Origin: Bordetella genomosp. 11
GTDB taxonomy: Bacteria > Pseudomonadota > Gammaproteobacteria > Burkholderiales > Burkholderiaceae_B
DNA length: 64,000 nt
Assembly (NCBI RefSeq): GCF_002261215.1
Contig: NZ_NEVS01000004.1
Span: forward strand, 4,712,001-4,776,000
Direction of reading: 5' to 3'
Made by a program: the position numbers and the translations under genes. Shown piece after piece: positions 9,012 through 20,896 of the stretch (position 1 is the stretch's first letter; every line of letters begins with the position of its first letter). The notes under the pieces were generated by a model. The model did not search any database. It saw nothing but the letters and a program-made list of their open reading frames with translations, and was not told the DNA's origin.

Positions 9012-9839
9012 TTACTTGCGCTTGCGCCGTTGGACGATCATGTTGTTCGTCCGCTTGTTGCGACGGGTCTTGTAACCCTTCGACGGAGTACCCCAGGGGC
9101 TGACCGGCTCGCGAGCTTCACCGGTACGGCCTTCGCCGCCACCGTGCGGGTGATCCACCGGGTTCATGGCCACGCCACGAACCGTCGGACGCACACCACG
9201 CCAACGCATTGCACCGGCCTTGCCGATCTGGCGCAGGCTGTGTTCTTCATTACCGACTTCGCCGATGGTCGCGCGGCATTCGATGTGCACGCGGCGCACT
9301 TCGCCGGAGCGCAGGCGCACCTGGGCGTAAGTGCCTTCGCGGGCCAGAAGCACGGCGGAAGCGCCGGCCGAACGGGCCATCTGGGCACCCTTGCCGGGCA
9401 GCATCTCGATGCAGTGGATCGTCGTACCGACCGGGATGTTGCGGATCGGCAGCGTGTTGCCGGCGCGGATGGGGGCTTCGATGCCCGACACCAGCGAGGC
9501 ACCGACTTCCAGGCCACGGGGCGCGATGATGTAGCGACGCTCGCCGTCGGCATAGCACAGCAGTGCCAGGTGTGCCGTACGGTTGGGGTCGTATTCCAGG
9601 CGCTCGACCTTGGCCGGGATGCCGTCCTTGTCGCGACGGAAGTCGACGATACGGTAATGCTGCTTGTGGCCACCGCCGCGATGACGAACGGTGATATGGC
9701 CGTTGTTGTTACGGCCGGAACCACGCTTCTTCTTTTCCAGCAAGGAGGCGACCGGGTCGCCCTTGTGCAGGTTCGGGCTGACGACCTTCACCATGCCACG
9801 ACGGCCGGCGGAGGTCGGTTTCATTTTCACGAGGGCCAT
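9012..9839 (-). CDS. rplB: 50S ribosomal protein L2
   Basis: L2 is a primary 23S rRNA-binding protein needed for peptidyl transfer and subunit association. The 275 residues carry [36 protein letters not shown] and the C-terminal [15 protein letters not shown], which includes the functionally important histidine. It starts exactly where rplW ends. Confidence 0.98.
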   Translation of the reverse strand: MALVKMKPTSAGRRGMVKVVSPNLHKGDPVASLLEKKKRGSGRNNNGHITVRHRGGGHKQHYRIVDFRRDKDGIPAKVERLEYDPNRTAHLALLCYADGERRYIIAPRGLEVGASLVSGIEAPIRAGNTLPIRNIPVGTTIHCIEMLPGKGAQMARSAGASAVLLAREGTYAQVRLRSGEVRRVHIECRATIGEVGNEEHSLRQIGKAGAMRWRGVRPTVRGVAMNPVDHPHGGGEGRTGEAREPVSPWGTPSKGYKTRRNKRTNNMIVQRRKRK

Positions 9840-10136
9840 TTACTTCACCTCCGCAAAGTCGATTTCCTGGCCTTCCTTGAGCGACACGTAGGCCTTGCGC
9901 TCGTTGCGACGGCGACCCACGAACCGGCCAAAGCGCTTGACTTTGCCCTTGCGATTGAGGACCTGCACGGATTCGACCTGCACCTTGAAGAGCAGTTCGA
10001 CGGCAGCCTTGATTTCCGGCTTGGTGGCCGTATCGACCACGCGGAAAGCGACTTGCTGATTTTTCTCGGCGACGAACGTGGCCTTTTCGGTCACGATCGG
10101 AGCCAGGAGCACCTGCATCAAGCGTTCGGTGTTCAT
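9840..10136 (-). CDS. rplW: 50S ribosomal protein L23
   Basis: L23 lies at the tunnel exit and is the docking site for trigger factor and SRP. The 98 residues include [29 protein letters not shown] and [17 protein letters not shown], typical of the family. Its start overlaps the rplD stop by four bases. Confidence 0.97.
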   Translation of the reverse strand: MNTERLMQVLLAPIVTEKATFVAEKNQQVAFRVVDTATKPEIKAAVELLFKVQVESVQVLNRKGKVKRFGRFVGRRRNERKAYVSLKEGQEIDFAEVK

Positions 10137-10750
10137 CCCAGCATCTCCTCGAGTTGAGCGATGGCCGGCTTGGTGATCAGCACTTTCCGATAGTGGATCA
10201 GCGACAGCGGATCGGCGTAACGCGGTTCGACCACGGCAACATGCGGCAGGTTGCGGGTGGCGAGATAAACATTCTCATCGACGCTGTCGGTGATGATCAG
10301 CACGGAATCCAGGCCCAGATCCTTCAGCTTGGCCGCAGCCAGCTTGGTCTTGGGCGTATCCAGCGTGAACGTATCGACGACGGCGATGCGGTCTTCACGA
10401 GCCAGTTGCGACAGGATCGAACGGATCCCGGCGCGGTACATCTTCTTGTTGACCTTCTGGCTGAAGTTCTCGTCGGGCGAGTTCGGGAAAATCCGGCCGC
10501 CCCCACGCCACAGCGGCGACGAGGTCATACCGGCGCGCGCGCGGCCGGTACCCTTCTGGCGCCAGGGCTTCTTGGTGCTGTGCTTGACTTCCGAACGGTC
10601 CTTCTGGGCGCGGTTGCCGCTGCGGGCATTGGCCTGGAAAGCCACCACGACCTGGTGGATCAGCGCTTCGTTGTAGTCGCGACCGAAAACGGTGTCGGGC
10701 GCGCTGAACGTCGCGGCCTGACCTTGTTCATTCAGGAGCTTGAGTTCCAT
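10133..10750 (-). CDS. rplD: 50S ribosomal protein L4
   Basis: L4 lines the exit tunnel and, in enterobacteria, represses its own S10 operon. The 205 residues include [29 protein letters not shown] loop sequence and [19 protein letters not shown], the extended tunnel loop, followed by the globular domain ending QLEEMLG. It starts five bases after rplC. No L4-binding S10 leader like that of E. coli is obvious upstream of rplC. Confidence 0.97.
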   Translation of the reverse strand: MELKLLNEQGQAATFSAPDTVFGRDYNEALIHQVVVAFQANARSGNRAQKDRSEVKHSTKKPWRQKGTGRARAGMTSSPLWRGGGRIFPNSPDENFSQKVNKKMYRAGIRSILSQLAREDRIAVVDTFTLDTPKTKLAAAKLKDLGLDSVLIITDSVDENVYLATRNLPHVAVVEPRYADPLSLIHYRKVLITKPAIAQLEEMLG

Positions 10751-10755
10751 GATGC

Positions 10756-11445
10756 TTATGCTCCCTTCTTGGCCGGGGCCTTGATGGCCGGACGCACGAC
10801 GATATCCGCGCCCTTGTGGCCCGGGACGGCGCCCTTGACCAGCAGCAGGCCGCGCTCGGCGTCGACGCGCACGATGTCCAGGTTCTGGACGGTACGGGTC
10901 ACATCGCCCAGATGGCCGGACATGCGCTTACCGGGGAAAATACGGCCGGGATCCTGCGCCTGGCCGATGGAGCCGGGCACGCGGTGCGAACGCGAGTTAC
11001 CGTGCGACGCACGCTGCGAACCGAAGTGGTGGCGCTTGATCGTACCGGCGAAACCCTTACCGATGGTGGTGCCCGTGACGTCGACCTGTTGGCCGGCTTC
11101 GAACACGCTTTCCACAGCGATGACCGCGCCAGCCGCGAATTCAGCGGCGCGAGCGGGATCGAGGCGGAATTCCTTGAGGATGCTACCGGCTTCAACGCCG
11201 GCCTTGGCGTAGTGGCCCGTCTGGGCCTTGGGCACGCGCGAGGCGCGGCGCGTACCGTAAGTCACCTGCACGGCGGCGTAGCCGTCGGCTTCCAGAGACT
11301 TCACCTGGGTCACACGGTTGTTCGACACGTCCAGCACGGTTACCGGGATGGATTCACCTTCCTCGGTAAAAATGCGGGTCATGCCGACCTTGCGACCCAC
11401 CAGCCCGAGCCGGAACGCGGCGGGCGTGGGTGTCGAATTCGACAT
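10756..11445 (-). CDS. rplC: 50S ribosomal protein L3
   Basis: L3 is one of the two assembly initiators of the 50S subunit. I place the start at 11445 (MSNSTPTP) because GGAGAAAACG precedes it; an ATG 12 bases upstream has no ribosome site and is part of that Shine-Dalgarno sequence. The 229 residues contain [38 protein letters not shown] and [15 protein letters not shown], with the methylatable Gln region. It appears to be the first gene of its own transcript, since rpsJ is followed by a terminator. Confidence 0.96.
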   Translation of the reverse strand: MSNSTPTPAAFRLGLVGRKVGMTRIFTEEGESIPVTVLDVSNNRVTQVKSLEADGYAAVQVTYGTRRASRVPKAQTGHYAKAGVEAGSILKEFRLDPARAAEFAAGAVIAVESVFEAGQQVDVTGTTIGKGFAGTIKRHHFGSQRASHGNSRSHRVPGSIGQAQDPGRIFPGKRMSGHLGDVTRTVQNLDIVRVDAERGLLLVKGAVPGHKGADIVVRPAIKAPAKKGA

Positions 11446-11655
11446 CGTTTTCTCCATTCCCGACTACGATTGGTCGGGGCTAATCGGGCAAGGTAACGGC
11501 TTGCCCTACAGTTATCGGCGGTTGTCGGCGCCGTCCCGTTTTTGCCCGGCTTTTTTGTCGGACTTAACGTCTGACATCAAAGCAATGGCACCAAACGGCC
11601 ACAACGCGCACATGCCGCACGCATGCACTTCCCTGCCAAAAATGGCAAGTTTGCG

Positions 11656-11685
11656 AGTTTAGCAGTTTTCCGGGGATTCGTGCAA
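11656..11685 (-). promoter_or_regulatory. Possible promoter of the rplC (S10) unit
   Basis: Minus-strand TTGCAC (11685-11680) and TAAACT (11661-11656) with an 18-base spacer. The hexamers are weak to moderate; the main support is position, just downstream of the rpsJ terminator and 200 bases before rplC. Confidence 0.35.
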
Positions 11686-11769
11686 GCACAGCGCCCGCTT
11701 CGCGGCATATCCGCCACGGGCACATCTTCCCGGACGAATCGCGCGGACGGACATGGAACATAAAAAACA

Positions 11770-11803
11770 CATGGCCGCCGATATCTGCATATCGGCGGCC
11801 ATG
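11770..11803 (-). terminator. Rho-independent terminator after rpsJ
   Basis: A perfect 15-bp stem with a 4-base loop is followed on the minus strand by GTGTTTTTT. It lies about 25 bases after the rpsJ stop and ends the str-rpsJ unit, so rpsJ is separated from rplC, with which it is normally co-transcribed. Confidence 0.88.
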
Positions 11804-11828
11804 CTCGCGTTGCTGGACGCGCGCGCGA

Positions 11829-12140
11829 TTACTCGAGCGCGATTTCGACGTCCACGCCGGCGGCCAGGTCCAGGCGCATCAGCGCATCGACCGTCTTGTC
11901 GGTGGGATCGACGATGTCCATCAGGCGTTGATGGGTACGGATTTCGAACTGATCGCGCGACGTCTTGTTGACGTGCGGCGAACGCAGCACGTCATAGCGG
12001 CGGATGCGCGTGGGCAGCGGAACGGGACCGCGCACGACGGCACCGGTACGCTTGGCCGTATCGACGATTTCAGCAGCCGACTGGTCGATCAGCTTGTAAT
12101 CGAACGCTTTCAGGCGGATGCGGATCTTCTGGTTTTTCAT
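11829..12140 (-). CDS. rpsJ: 30S ribosomal protein S10
   Basis: S10 works in the 30S head and, as NusE, in NusB-linked antitermination. The 103 residues start [20 protein letters not shown] and contain [22 protein letters not shown] and [16 protein letters not shown], all diagnostic. It follows tuf by 62 bases and seems to be the last gene of the str unit rather than the first gene of the S10 unit. Confidence 0.98.
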   Translation of the reverse strand: MKNQKIRIRLKAFDYKLIDQSAAEIVDTAKRTGAVVRGPVPLPTRIRRYDVLRSPHVNKTSRDQFEIRTHQRLMDIVDPTDKTVDALMRLDLAAGVDVEIALE

Positions 12141-12189
12141 GGTGTTTCCTAAAGAACGAGAAGGAGCGGATCAGTCCTCGGACCCGCCC

Positions 12190-13394
<1,205 letters not shown>

Positions 13395-13470
13395 ATCTTC
13401 TATCCTTTGAACTTTCAAGGAACTCGGTAATTGCGGCGCCCCGGCGCGGCCGGGGCGGATCGCGGATAAT

Positions 13471-15576
<2,106 letters not shown>

Positions 15577-15594
15577 GATTGATAAATCCTTTGA

Positions 15595-16065
15595 TTACCA
15601 GCGGAAATGGCTGAAAGCCTTGTTGGCTTCGGCCATCTTGTGCGTGTCTTCGCGCTTCTTCATCGCGGCGCCGCGACCTTCCGACGCATCGAGCAGTTCG
15701 CCAGCCAGACGCAGATCCATCGACTTTTCGCCACGCTTCTTCGCGGCTTCGCGAAGCCAGCGCATGGCCAGGGCCAGGCGGCGCACGGGGCGCACTTCAA
15801 CCGGCACCTGGTAGTTCGCGCCGCCAACGCGGCGGCTCTTCACTTCGACGATGGGCTTGATGTTGTTGATGGCGGTGCTGAAGACTTCCAGCGGATCCTT
15901 GCCGCTCTTGCTTTGCACCTGCTCCAGCGCACCGTAGACGATACGCTCGGCGACGGCCTTCTTGCCGTCCAGCATCACAACGTTCATGAACTTGGCGAGC
16001 TCGACGCTGCCGAACTTGGGATCGGGCAGAATCTCGCGCTTGGGGACTTCACGACGACGGGGCAT
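15595..16065 (-). CDS. rpsG: 30S ribosomal protein S7
   Basis: S7 nucleates the 30S head and in enterobacteria represses the str operon. The 156 residues start [20 protein letters not shown] and contain [21 protein letters not shown] and the C-terminal [17 protein letters not shown]. The rpsL-rpsG gap is 230 bases, longer than in E. coli (about 100), so the intercistronic repressor site could differ. Confidence 0.98.
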   Translation of the reverse strand: MPRRREVPKREILPDPKFGSVELAKFMNVVMLDGKKAVAERIVYGALEQVQSKSGKDPLEVFSTAINNIKPIVEVKSRRVGGANYQVPVEVRPVRRLALAMRWLREAAKKRGEKSMDLRLAGELLDASEGRGAAMKKREDTHKMAEANKAFSHFRW

Positions 16066-16295
16066 TTCTTGCTTCCTTGTGTCAGTTCAGTTGAACCACG
16101 GCCTGGGGCCATGGCCACGGCCATCCAGACGGGATGACCACTTACGTGCCGCGCCAAACCGGGCGCGGCTGCACGGGTGGCGGGCGGCGTGCCGCCCACC
16201 GGCATTGCTTGTCACACGGGCCAGGCCAGCCTTGCGGCGGCACGGCACGCGGAAGGGAGCGCATCGCGTGAGAACCACGCGGTGCCGCCGCCCTA

Positions 16296-16673
16296 TCAGG
16301 CCTTCTTCGGCCGCTTGGCGCCGTACTTCGAACGGGCCTGCTTGCGATCCTTCACGCCTTGCAGATCCAGGGAGCCGCGGACGATGTGATAGCGCACGCC
16401 CGGCAGATCCTTGACACGGCCGCCGCGCACCAGCACGACGGAGTGTTCCTGCAGGTTGTGGCCTTCGCCGCCGATGTACGAAATGACTTCGTAGCCATTG
16501 GTCAGGCGAACCTTGGCGACCTTACGCAGGGCGGAGTTCGGCTTCTTGGGGGTGGTGGTGTACACACGGGTGCACACGCCGCGTCGCTGAGGGCAATTTT
16601 CGAGCGCGGGGCTCTTGCTCTTCACGATGCTGACTTCGCGCGGCTTGCGCACGAGTTGGCTGATGGTAGGCAT
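16296..16673 (-). CDS. rpsL: 30S ribosomal protein S12
   Basis: S12 sits at the decoding centre. The 125 residues begin [14 protein letters not shown] chose the ATG at 16673 because family sequence starts there, although the frame is open further upstream. Lys43 (TPKKPNS) and Lys88 (GGRVKDLPG), the sites commonly changed in streptomycin resistance, are wild type. Asp89, the methylthiolated residue, is present. It is the first gene of the str unit. Confidence 0.98.
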   Translation of the reverse strand: MPTISQLVRKPREVSIVKSKSPALENCPQRRGVCTRVYTTTPKKPNSALRKVAKVRLTNGYEVISYIGGEGHNLQEHSVVLVRGGRVKDLPGVRYHIVRGSLDLQGVKDRKQARSKYGAKRPKKA

Positions 16674-16910
16674 GACCTTTGAAATCCCTTTTACGTACCA
16701 CTGGTAAGTACTTTCGTACTCGCCCCCTCCGCCGCGGCGGCCTTGCTGCCACGGATCACAGGGGAGGCAGTTCGCGCAAAACCGCCTCAAACAATTACGT
16801 AAAAGAGCGGGTCTTGCAGACAAATAAAGCGCACAAAGCGACCATGGCGGCCTTCGGTAAGCCCGGTCGGCCTGGTCGGTTTTGCACGCGAATAAATCAG
16901 TGAGCCCGTG

Positions 16911-16939
16911 AATTTAGCGTAGATTGCCCGGGCTGTCAA
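16911..16939 (-). promoter_or_regulatory. Strong sigma70 promoter of the str operon
   Basis: Minus-strand consensus TTGACA (16939-16934) and TAAATT (16916-16911) with an ideal 17-base spacer. It directs transcription into rpsL-rpsG-fusA-tuf-rpsJ, with an inferred start near 16904. The quality and placement make this one of the best-supported promoters in the window. Confidence 0.85.
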
Positions 16940-16945
16940 AAGATT

Positions 16946-16965
16946 TCCCAGGGAAATCCCTGGGA
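16946..16965 (-). terminator. Terminator of the pseudokinase gene
   Basis: An 8-bp perfect stem (TCCCAGGG, 4-base loop) is followed on the minus strand by AATCTTTT. It lies just after the stop at 16974 and immediately before the str promoter, insulating the ribosomal operon from the upstream island. Confidence 0.65.
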
Positions 16966-16973
16966 CGGAGGGA

Positions 16974-18245
16974 TCAACGAAATACGTGCCGGATAGCGGC
17001 GGGCTGGCCGGGCTTCAGGTCCAGAGAGACCCGGTACGGCGCCAGGTCGGCGTTGCGGACTTCCACCGTGTGGCGGCCCGCGGGCAGGGTCAACGTCTTG
17101 ACGGGCGGGCTCAAGCCACGGGACACGCCGTCCACGAAGATTTCTCCCCAGGGCTGCACGTCCACTTTGACCACCACGGCGACCGGACGGGCGGGACGCG
17201 AAGCGGCCGGATCGGCGGCTTCCGAAGCGGCGGGTGCCTGCCCTGACGGGGAGGCATCCCCCCGGGCGCCGGGCGCGGCAGGCGGCGCCGCCGACAGCGA
17301 TTGCGGATCGGGAGACCGGCCAGCCTCATCGGCGGCATCGGGCAGGCCCGCCGCGGCGCCCTCGGTGCCGGTATCGTCCGGGACGGCTACGGGCGGCGCG
17401 GGACGGGGGTACGCGGCCGGGCGCGGCGATACGGCGGCCGTCCGCGAAGGCGCGGTGTCCCGGGCGTCCTGCTCGCCAGTCCAGAGCCAGATGCCGGCGA
17501 CGACCATCACGCCGAATACCACCGCGACAAGGCCGCCCAGCCGGCGCCGCGGCCCGGCGGCGCTGCGTTGCTGTCCTGCGGCATGGCCGGCGGCGGCCGA
17601 CGCGCCGGCCATGCCGGTCTGGGCGGAAGCGTCCTCTTCGGTCTCGGGCACGCACGATATTCCCAGCATGGCGCACAGGTCCGCCACCGATTGCGGCCGC
17701 TGCGTGGGCTCCAGAGACAGGCCCCGGTCGATCATCGCGAGAAAGGCCTCGTCGTAGCCGCGGGGCTTGCGGGTGGCCAGAGGGACATACTGGTCCTCCG
17801 CCCGCCGTGCCAAGGCGTGCGGCGGCGGCGAACCGCTGACCAGGGAACACATGACGGCGCAAAGCGCATAGACGTCGGTCCACGGGCCGCAGGCCTGCAC
17901 GGCATCCGGATCGAACTGCTCTACCGCGGCGAAGCAGGAAGCGGGCTCCATGGCACCCGCGTGATCCGGGTACAACGCCGGCACCATCAGATGGGCATAA
18001 CCGAACTCGTCCAGCCCGACGGTATGGACGGAAATCGCGCCATGGACCTTGCCCTGTTCGTGCGCCGCCATCAATTCAGGCGCAATTTCGGACACCACGC
18101 GTCCGATCCGCTTTTGCGGCACACCGCCCGCCGCGGCGGCGGCGATCGCGGCCAGGGGTCGATATCCGAAGGGCTCCGGCGCGGGATGTGCCGCCCCAGG
18201 CATAAAGGCCGGTGATACAGACATCGCTTTGACTCCGAAACCCAT
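16974..18245 (-). CDS. Membrane pseudokinase with PEGA-like domain (T6SS-associated)
   Basis: A 423-residue protein with a cytoplasmic Ser/Thr-kinase-like region, one membrane helix and an extracytoplasmic PEGA-like domain. The kinase-like part matches mainly the C-lobe: GPWTDVYALCAVMCSLVSGSPPP resembles subdomain IX and LSLEPTQRPQSVADLCAML subdomain XI. The glycine loop and lysine are missing, the HRD motif is replaced by HGAISVHT and no DFG is seen, so catalysis is unlikely. A helix (GGLVAVVFGVMVVAGIWLW) and a Pro/Ala-rich linker precede a C-terminal VKVDVQPWGEIFVDGVSRG PEGA-type fold. T6SS loci often pair a Ser/Thr kinase with an FHA protein, and an FHA gene is divergent next door. The ATG at 18245 is preferred (GGGAGAGC upstream); a GTG at 18260 and an ATG at 18224 are alternatives. 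Confidence 0.78.
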   Translation of the reverse strand: MGFGVKAMSVSPAFMPGAAHPAPEPFGYRPLAAIAAAAAGGVPQKRIGRVVSEIAPELMAAHEQGKVHGAISVHTVGLDEFGYAHLMVPALYPDHAGAMEPASCFAAVEQFDPDAVQACGPWTDVYALCAVMCSLVSGSPPPHALARRAEDQYVPLATRKPRGYDEAFLAMIDRGLSLEPTQRPQSVADLCAMLGISCVPETEEDASAQTGMAGASAAAGHAAGQQRSAAGPRRRLGGLVAVVFGVMVVAGIWLWTGEQDARDTAPSRTAAVSPRPAAYPRPAPPVAVPDDTGTEGAAAGLPDAADEAGRSPDPQSLSAAPPAAPGARGDASPSGQAPAASEAADPAASRPARPVAVVVKVDVQPWGEIFVDGVSRGLSPPVKTLTLPAGRHTVEVRNADLAPYRVSLDLKPGQPAAIRHVFR

Positions 18246-18639
18246 CTCCCGCTCTCCCACGCGGCGACCCGCCGTGCGCCCCGCGTCCGCGGCGTGCGCT
18301 GCGTCAGGCCACCTGCCCCTTGGTATGGTTCATGCCAGCGCGCTATCCATCGTTTTGCCGATGGCGAAAAATGGATTGAATCATGAAGCGCCCGCGCTGG
18401 CACGATGTCCCGAGGTTTTCGCCAGGTTTTTTCTCCATACGCCGCGCCCGGCGGGAGGCCCCTGCCGCGCCGTCATAAGAAGAAATATTGGACTGCAAAA
18501 ATAGACGAGTCGCCGCCGCGCCCCTGGCTATCATCGACGGTTGCGTTGCCCTTGGCTATCGGCGACGGCGCTGCCGCCGCCCTGACTTCCGCGCACTTCC
18601 CTTTCGACGACACGGCCCCGCGCCGCGGAGATCCGAACC
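18246..18639. other. Divergent intergenic region, pseudokinase / FHA
   Basis: 394 bases between two divergent genes that probably act together. It contains a 6-bp stem near 18345-18362 and an imperfect direct repeat based on TTGGCTATC-type sequence near 18525 and 18552. No convincing promoter hexamers were found. No coding sequence is supported. Confidence 0.4.
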
Positions 18640-19359
18640 ATGAAGCTGACCGTGAACCGCCGTCTCGATGCCCAACCGCACACGCCCACGGCCGCCGTTT
18701 TCCTGGCCCCCGGCGGCACGATAGGACGCGCCCTGGAAAACCAGCTGGCCCTGCCTGACGCAACCGGCCTGTGCCGGGTCCAGGCCGCCCTGCGTTATCG
18801 CGATGGCGGTTGGCGCCTGGCAAACCTGAGCGCCATGAGCGCCGTGACGGTGAATGGGATGCCGCTGCCCGCAGCGCGCGACCAATTGCTCGAAAACGGC
18901 GACGAAGTGACGATCGGACCTTACGTACTGAGCGCGGATACCACCGTCGGGCAGGCCGGCGCGGGACCGGCCCAGGCCGATGTATTCGGCGACCTGATCG
19001 GTCCCGGCACCCTCCCGGTCGCAAGCATGTCGGAACTGGGCGTGCATCCCTTCGATATGGAAAGCGCGGTATCGCGCAATCCGGACGATCCGCTGGCGCA
19101 ACTGCGCGACGACGGCTGGGCCCACGATGCCGCCCAGCGCGATCCGCTGGCCCTGTTCCCGGACCCCGGCGGCGTGCACCATGCGCTGTCCGATCCGACG
19201 CCGGCCATGTTGCCGGCCGACGATCCACTGTCGGCGCGCAGGGCCGAACCCATAGGCGACACGCTGCGTCCGGTCACCGGCGCGCACGGCCACGGCGCCA
19301 TGCGCGATGACTCCCCCGAATACGGCAACCCGATGACGCCGCCACGCCCGCGCCGCTAG
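18640..19359 (+). CDS. FHA-domain protein (T6SS-associated)
   Basis: A 239-residue protein with an N-terminal forkhead-associated domain at about residues 20-98: GGTIGR (Gly29, Arg30), ANLSAMSAVTVNG (Asn62 to Gly73) and LLENGDEVTIGPYVL are the usual landmarks. The phospho-contacting SRxH motif is replaced by CRVQA (45-49), so phosphothreonine binding may be weak or altered. The rest is Pro/Asp-rich and probably disordered. The start has GGAG 9 bases upstream. FHA proteins of the Fha/TagH type are common T6SS regulators and this one is divergent from a kinase-like gene. No membrane segment is seen. Confidence 0.8.
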   Translation: MKLTVNRRLDAQPHTPTAAVFLAPGGTIGRALENQLALPDATGLCRVQAALRYRDGGWRLANLSAMSAVTVNGMPLPAARDQLLENGDEVTIGPYVLSADTTVGQAGAGPAQADVFGDLIGPGTLPVASMSELGVHPFDMESAVSRNPDDPLAQLRDDGWAHDAAQRDPLALFPDPGGVHHALSDPTPAMLPADDPLSARRAEPIGDTLRPVTGAHGHGAMRDDSPEYGNPMTPPRPRR

Positions 19360-19670
19360 GCCGGCCCTGTCCCGCAGGCCCGGCATCAGATTCGCAGCCC
19401 ACTGGACATGACCGCAGGGCGGCGGGAATGTCGGATGCCGAAAAACGCCGGGGCGAAGTCACCACCTCGAGGGGTCCCTGCAAGCGAGGCGCGCAGTCCG
19501 CATGGGTGGAATTGCGCGGCGGCGAGGCAAAATACGCAGTGGTTTACAGTGCGTGCAGCGCTTCGGTGCGGGTCCAGTGAACACTGGCGCCACTCGAACG
19601 CCTCGAGTATTCACGGGATCAACGGCACCAGCGATAGGGAAACGGCGTGGGTTTTTTTTCAGAAATTGGG
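19360..19670. other. Intergenic region
   Basis: About 310 bases after the FHA gene. It ends with GTG followed by a run of eight T just before the LprI-like gene. No terminator hairpin, promoter or coding sequence is convincing. Confidence 0.35.
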
Positions 19671-20084
19671 ATGGGCATGCTGACGCTGCGGCGATCTTGG
19701 CGTAGTAATCGCCTGACGACGCGCCTGGGCATGGGCGGGGCGATCGCGCTGGCCGCGCTATTGCCGCCAGGCATGGCCCACGCGGCCGGCTTTGATTGCA
19801 AGTTCGCCAAAACCCGTGTCGAACACCTGATCTGCTCGGTTCCCAAGCTCTCCGGTCTCGACGACCAGATGAAAGTGTTGTTCGACAAGATCGAAAACGA
19901 GACCGCCGGACGCGATGGCGAAACCGGTAAGCTTATCGATCCGCTTGGCGAAGAACAGGCCCGCTGGCGCGCCAACGTACGAGACCGCTGCGAAGATGCC
20001 GCGTGCCTCGAGTCCGTCTACGTCGCGCGTCTGGCGGCGATGCGAAAGAACTGGGCACAGGCGCTGGACCCAAGCGATCAATGA
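19671..20084 (+). CDS. Secreted LprI/DUF1311-like protein
   Basis: A 137-residue exported protein. A signal peptide (basic RRSWRSNRL, hydrophobic GAIALAALLPPGMAHA) is followed by FDCKFAKTRVEHLICSVPKLSGLDDQM, the Cys-containing start of the LprI/DUF1311 family, members of which inhibit lysozyme. Four Cys (DCKF, LICS, RCED, ACLE) could make two disulphides. Start choice is uncertain: ATG at 19671, ATG at 19677 or GTG at 19647. It lies between two sets of T6SS-type genes, so protection against a cell-wall hydrolase is an attractive but unproven role. Confidence 0.75.
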   Translation: MGMLTLRRSWRSNRLTTRLGMGGAIALAALLPPGMAHAAGFDCKFAKTRVEHLICSVPKLSGLDDQMKVLFDKIENETAGRDGETGKLIDPLGEEQARWRANVRDRCEDAACLESVYVARLAAMRKNWAQALDPSDQ

Positions 20085-20490
20085 TGGCTGAATGCCTGCG
20101 ATGCGCCTAGTTCGCCGGGACAGGTGCGGCTTGCATGCTGATCGAAAACGTCGCATCGGGATTGTCGAATGCGCTGGCGTTTGTGGCCCCGACACCAGGC
20201 CGACAGCATCAAAGAAAGAACGATCGCAGGGGCGATTCGAAACATGCTTCCAAGGCGTTTTATTTTTTTCGCATATGCAGGAAAACAGGAGATGGCGATG
20301 GGCCCGCAATATATCAGCTGGTTCTGCCTGCGAAGCGTCCTTCGAAACAAACCGTAAACAGGTCAAAAATCAAGAACGAATCGCTGGATCCGTTGAAGTT
20401 TTTCTTCGAGCGTTCGCGCATTTCCCGATCATCGAGGCTGCAAAGCGGCCGGCGTCGCAAAGCGCGCGCGGTCGGCTCGGGCGCGCCCGC
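20085..20490. other. Intergenic region between convergent genes
   Basis: About 400 bases between the LprI-like gene and the DUF4150 gene. It is locally less GC-rich, with an A/T run near 20257-20267. No hairpin with a T-tract and no coding sequence could be supported. Confidence 0.35.
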
Positions 20491-20883
20491 TCAGGGCGCC
20501 AGCAACAGTACGGTAGGCTGGCTGGGCACGATTCGCATGCCCAGCGCGTTGACGCGGTTTTGCAGCGACAGGCTGGTCATGCGGGTTGCCGGCGTGCCCA
20601 GGATCAGGACGGTAAAGGCTCCCGTCAAATGGCGCGACTGGCTCATGAAGGTCTGCGAAATGATGCCCCCCGCCACGCCCGGCGTGTCGCCCAGGGTAAT
20701 GGGCGTGATGGTTGCCATGTTGTGGGCGGGCGCGGCCATGAACAGCACGTTCCAGGCATTCGGTATCGCGGTGGGCCCCAGGGCCGTGTTGGGATACGGC
20801 AGCGGCGCCATCGCCGCCGGGGGCGTCTTGCAGCAATCCGGAAAGGCCAGGTCCACACCCATCAGTTGGCAGTTCGCAAACAT
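20491..20883 (-). CDS. PAAR-like DUF4150 protein (T6SS spike tip)
   Basis: A 130-residue protein matching the DUF4150/PAAR-like family: MFANCQLMGVDLAFPDCCKTP, then PLPYPNTALGPTAIPNAWNVL and SQTFMSQSRHLTGAFTVLILGTPA. Such proteins cap the VgrG spike or connect cargo to it. The ATG at 20883 is preceded by GGAG; the frame continues upstream but that part overlaps the next gene. It follows the DUF2169 gene by 13 bases, so they are in one operon with vgrG. Confidence 0.83.
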   Translation of the reverse strand: MFANCQLMGVDLAFPDCCKTPPAAMAPLPYPNTALGPTAIPNAWNVLFMAAPAHNMATITPITLGDTPGVAGGIISQTFMSQSRHLTGAFTVLILGTPATRMTSLSLQNRVNALGMRIVPSQPTVLLLAP

Positions 20884-20896
20884 ATCCGCTCCGTTG

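Larger units (their letters stand above)
11446..11828. other. rplC leader / rpsJ 3' region
   Basis: 383 bases between rpsJ and rplC. From right to left it holds the rpsJ terminator (11770-11803), a possible promoter (11656-11685), an inverted repeat near 11630-11648 and a 7-bp hairpin at 11486-11506 shortly before rplC. The long leader could host autoregulation by L4 or another product, but no specific fold is recognised. No coding sequence is supported. Confidence 0.5.
16674..16973. other. str operon leader
   Basis: 300 bases between the pseudokinase gene and rpsL. It contains that gene's terminator hairpin (16946-16965) and directly after it the strong str promoter (16911-16939). This leaves a 5' leader of about 230 bases before rpsL in which I see no gene or clear fold. 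Confidence 0.6.
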
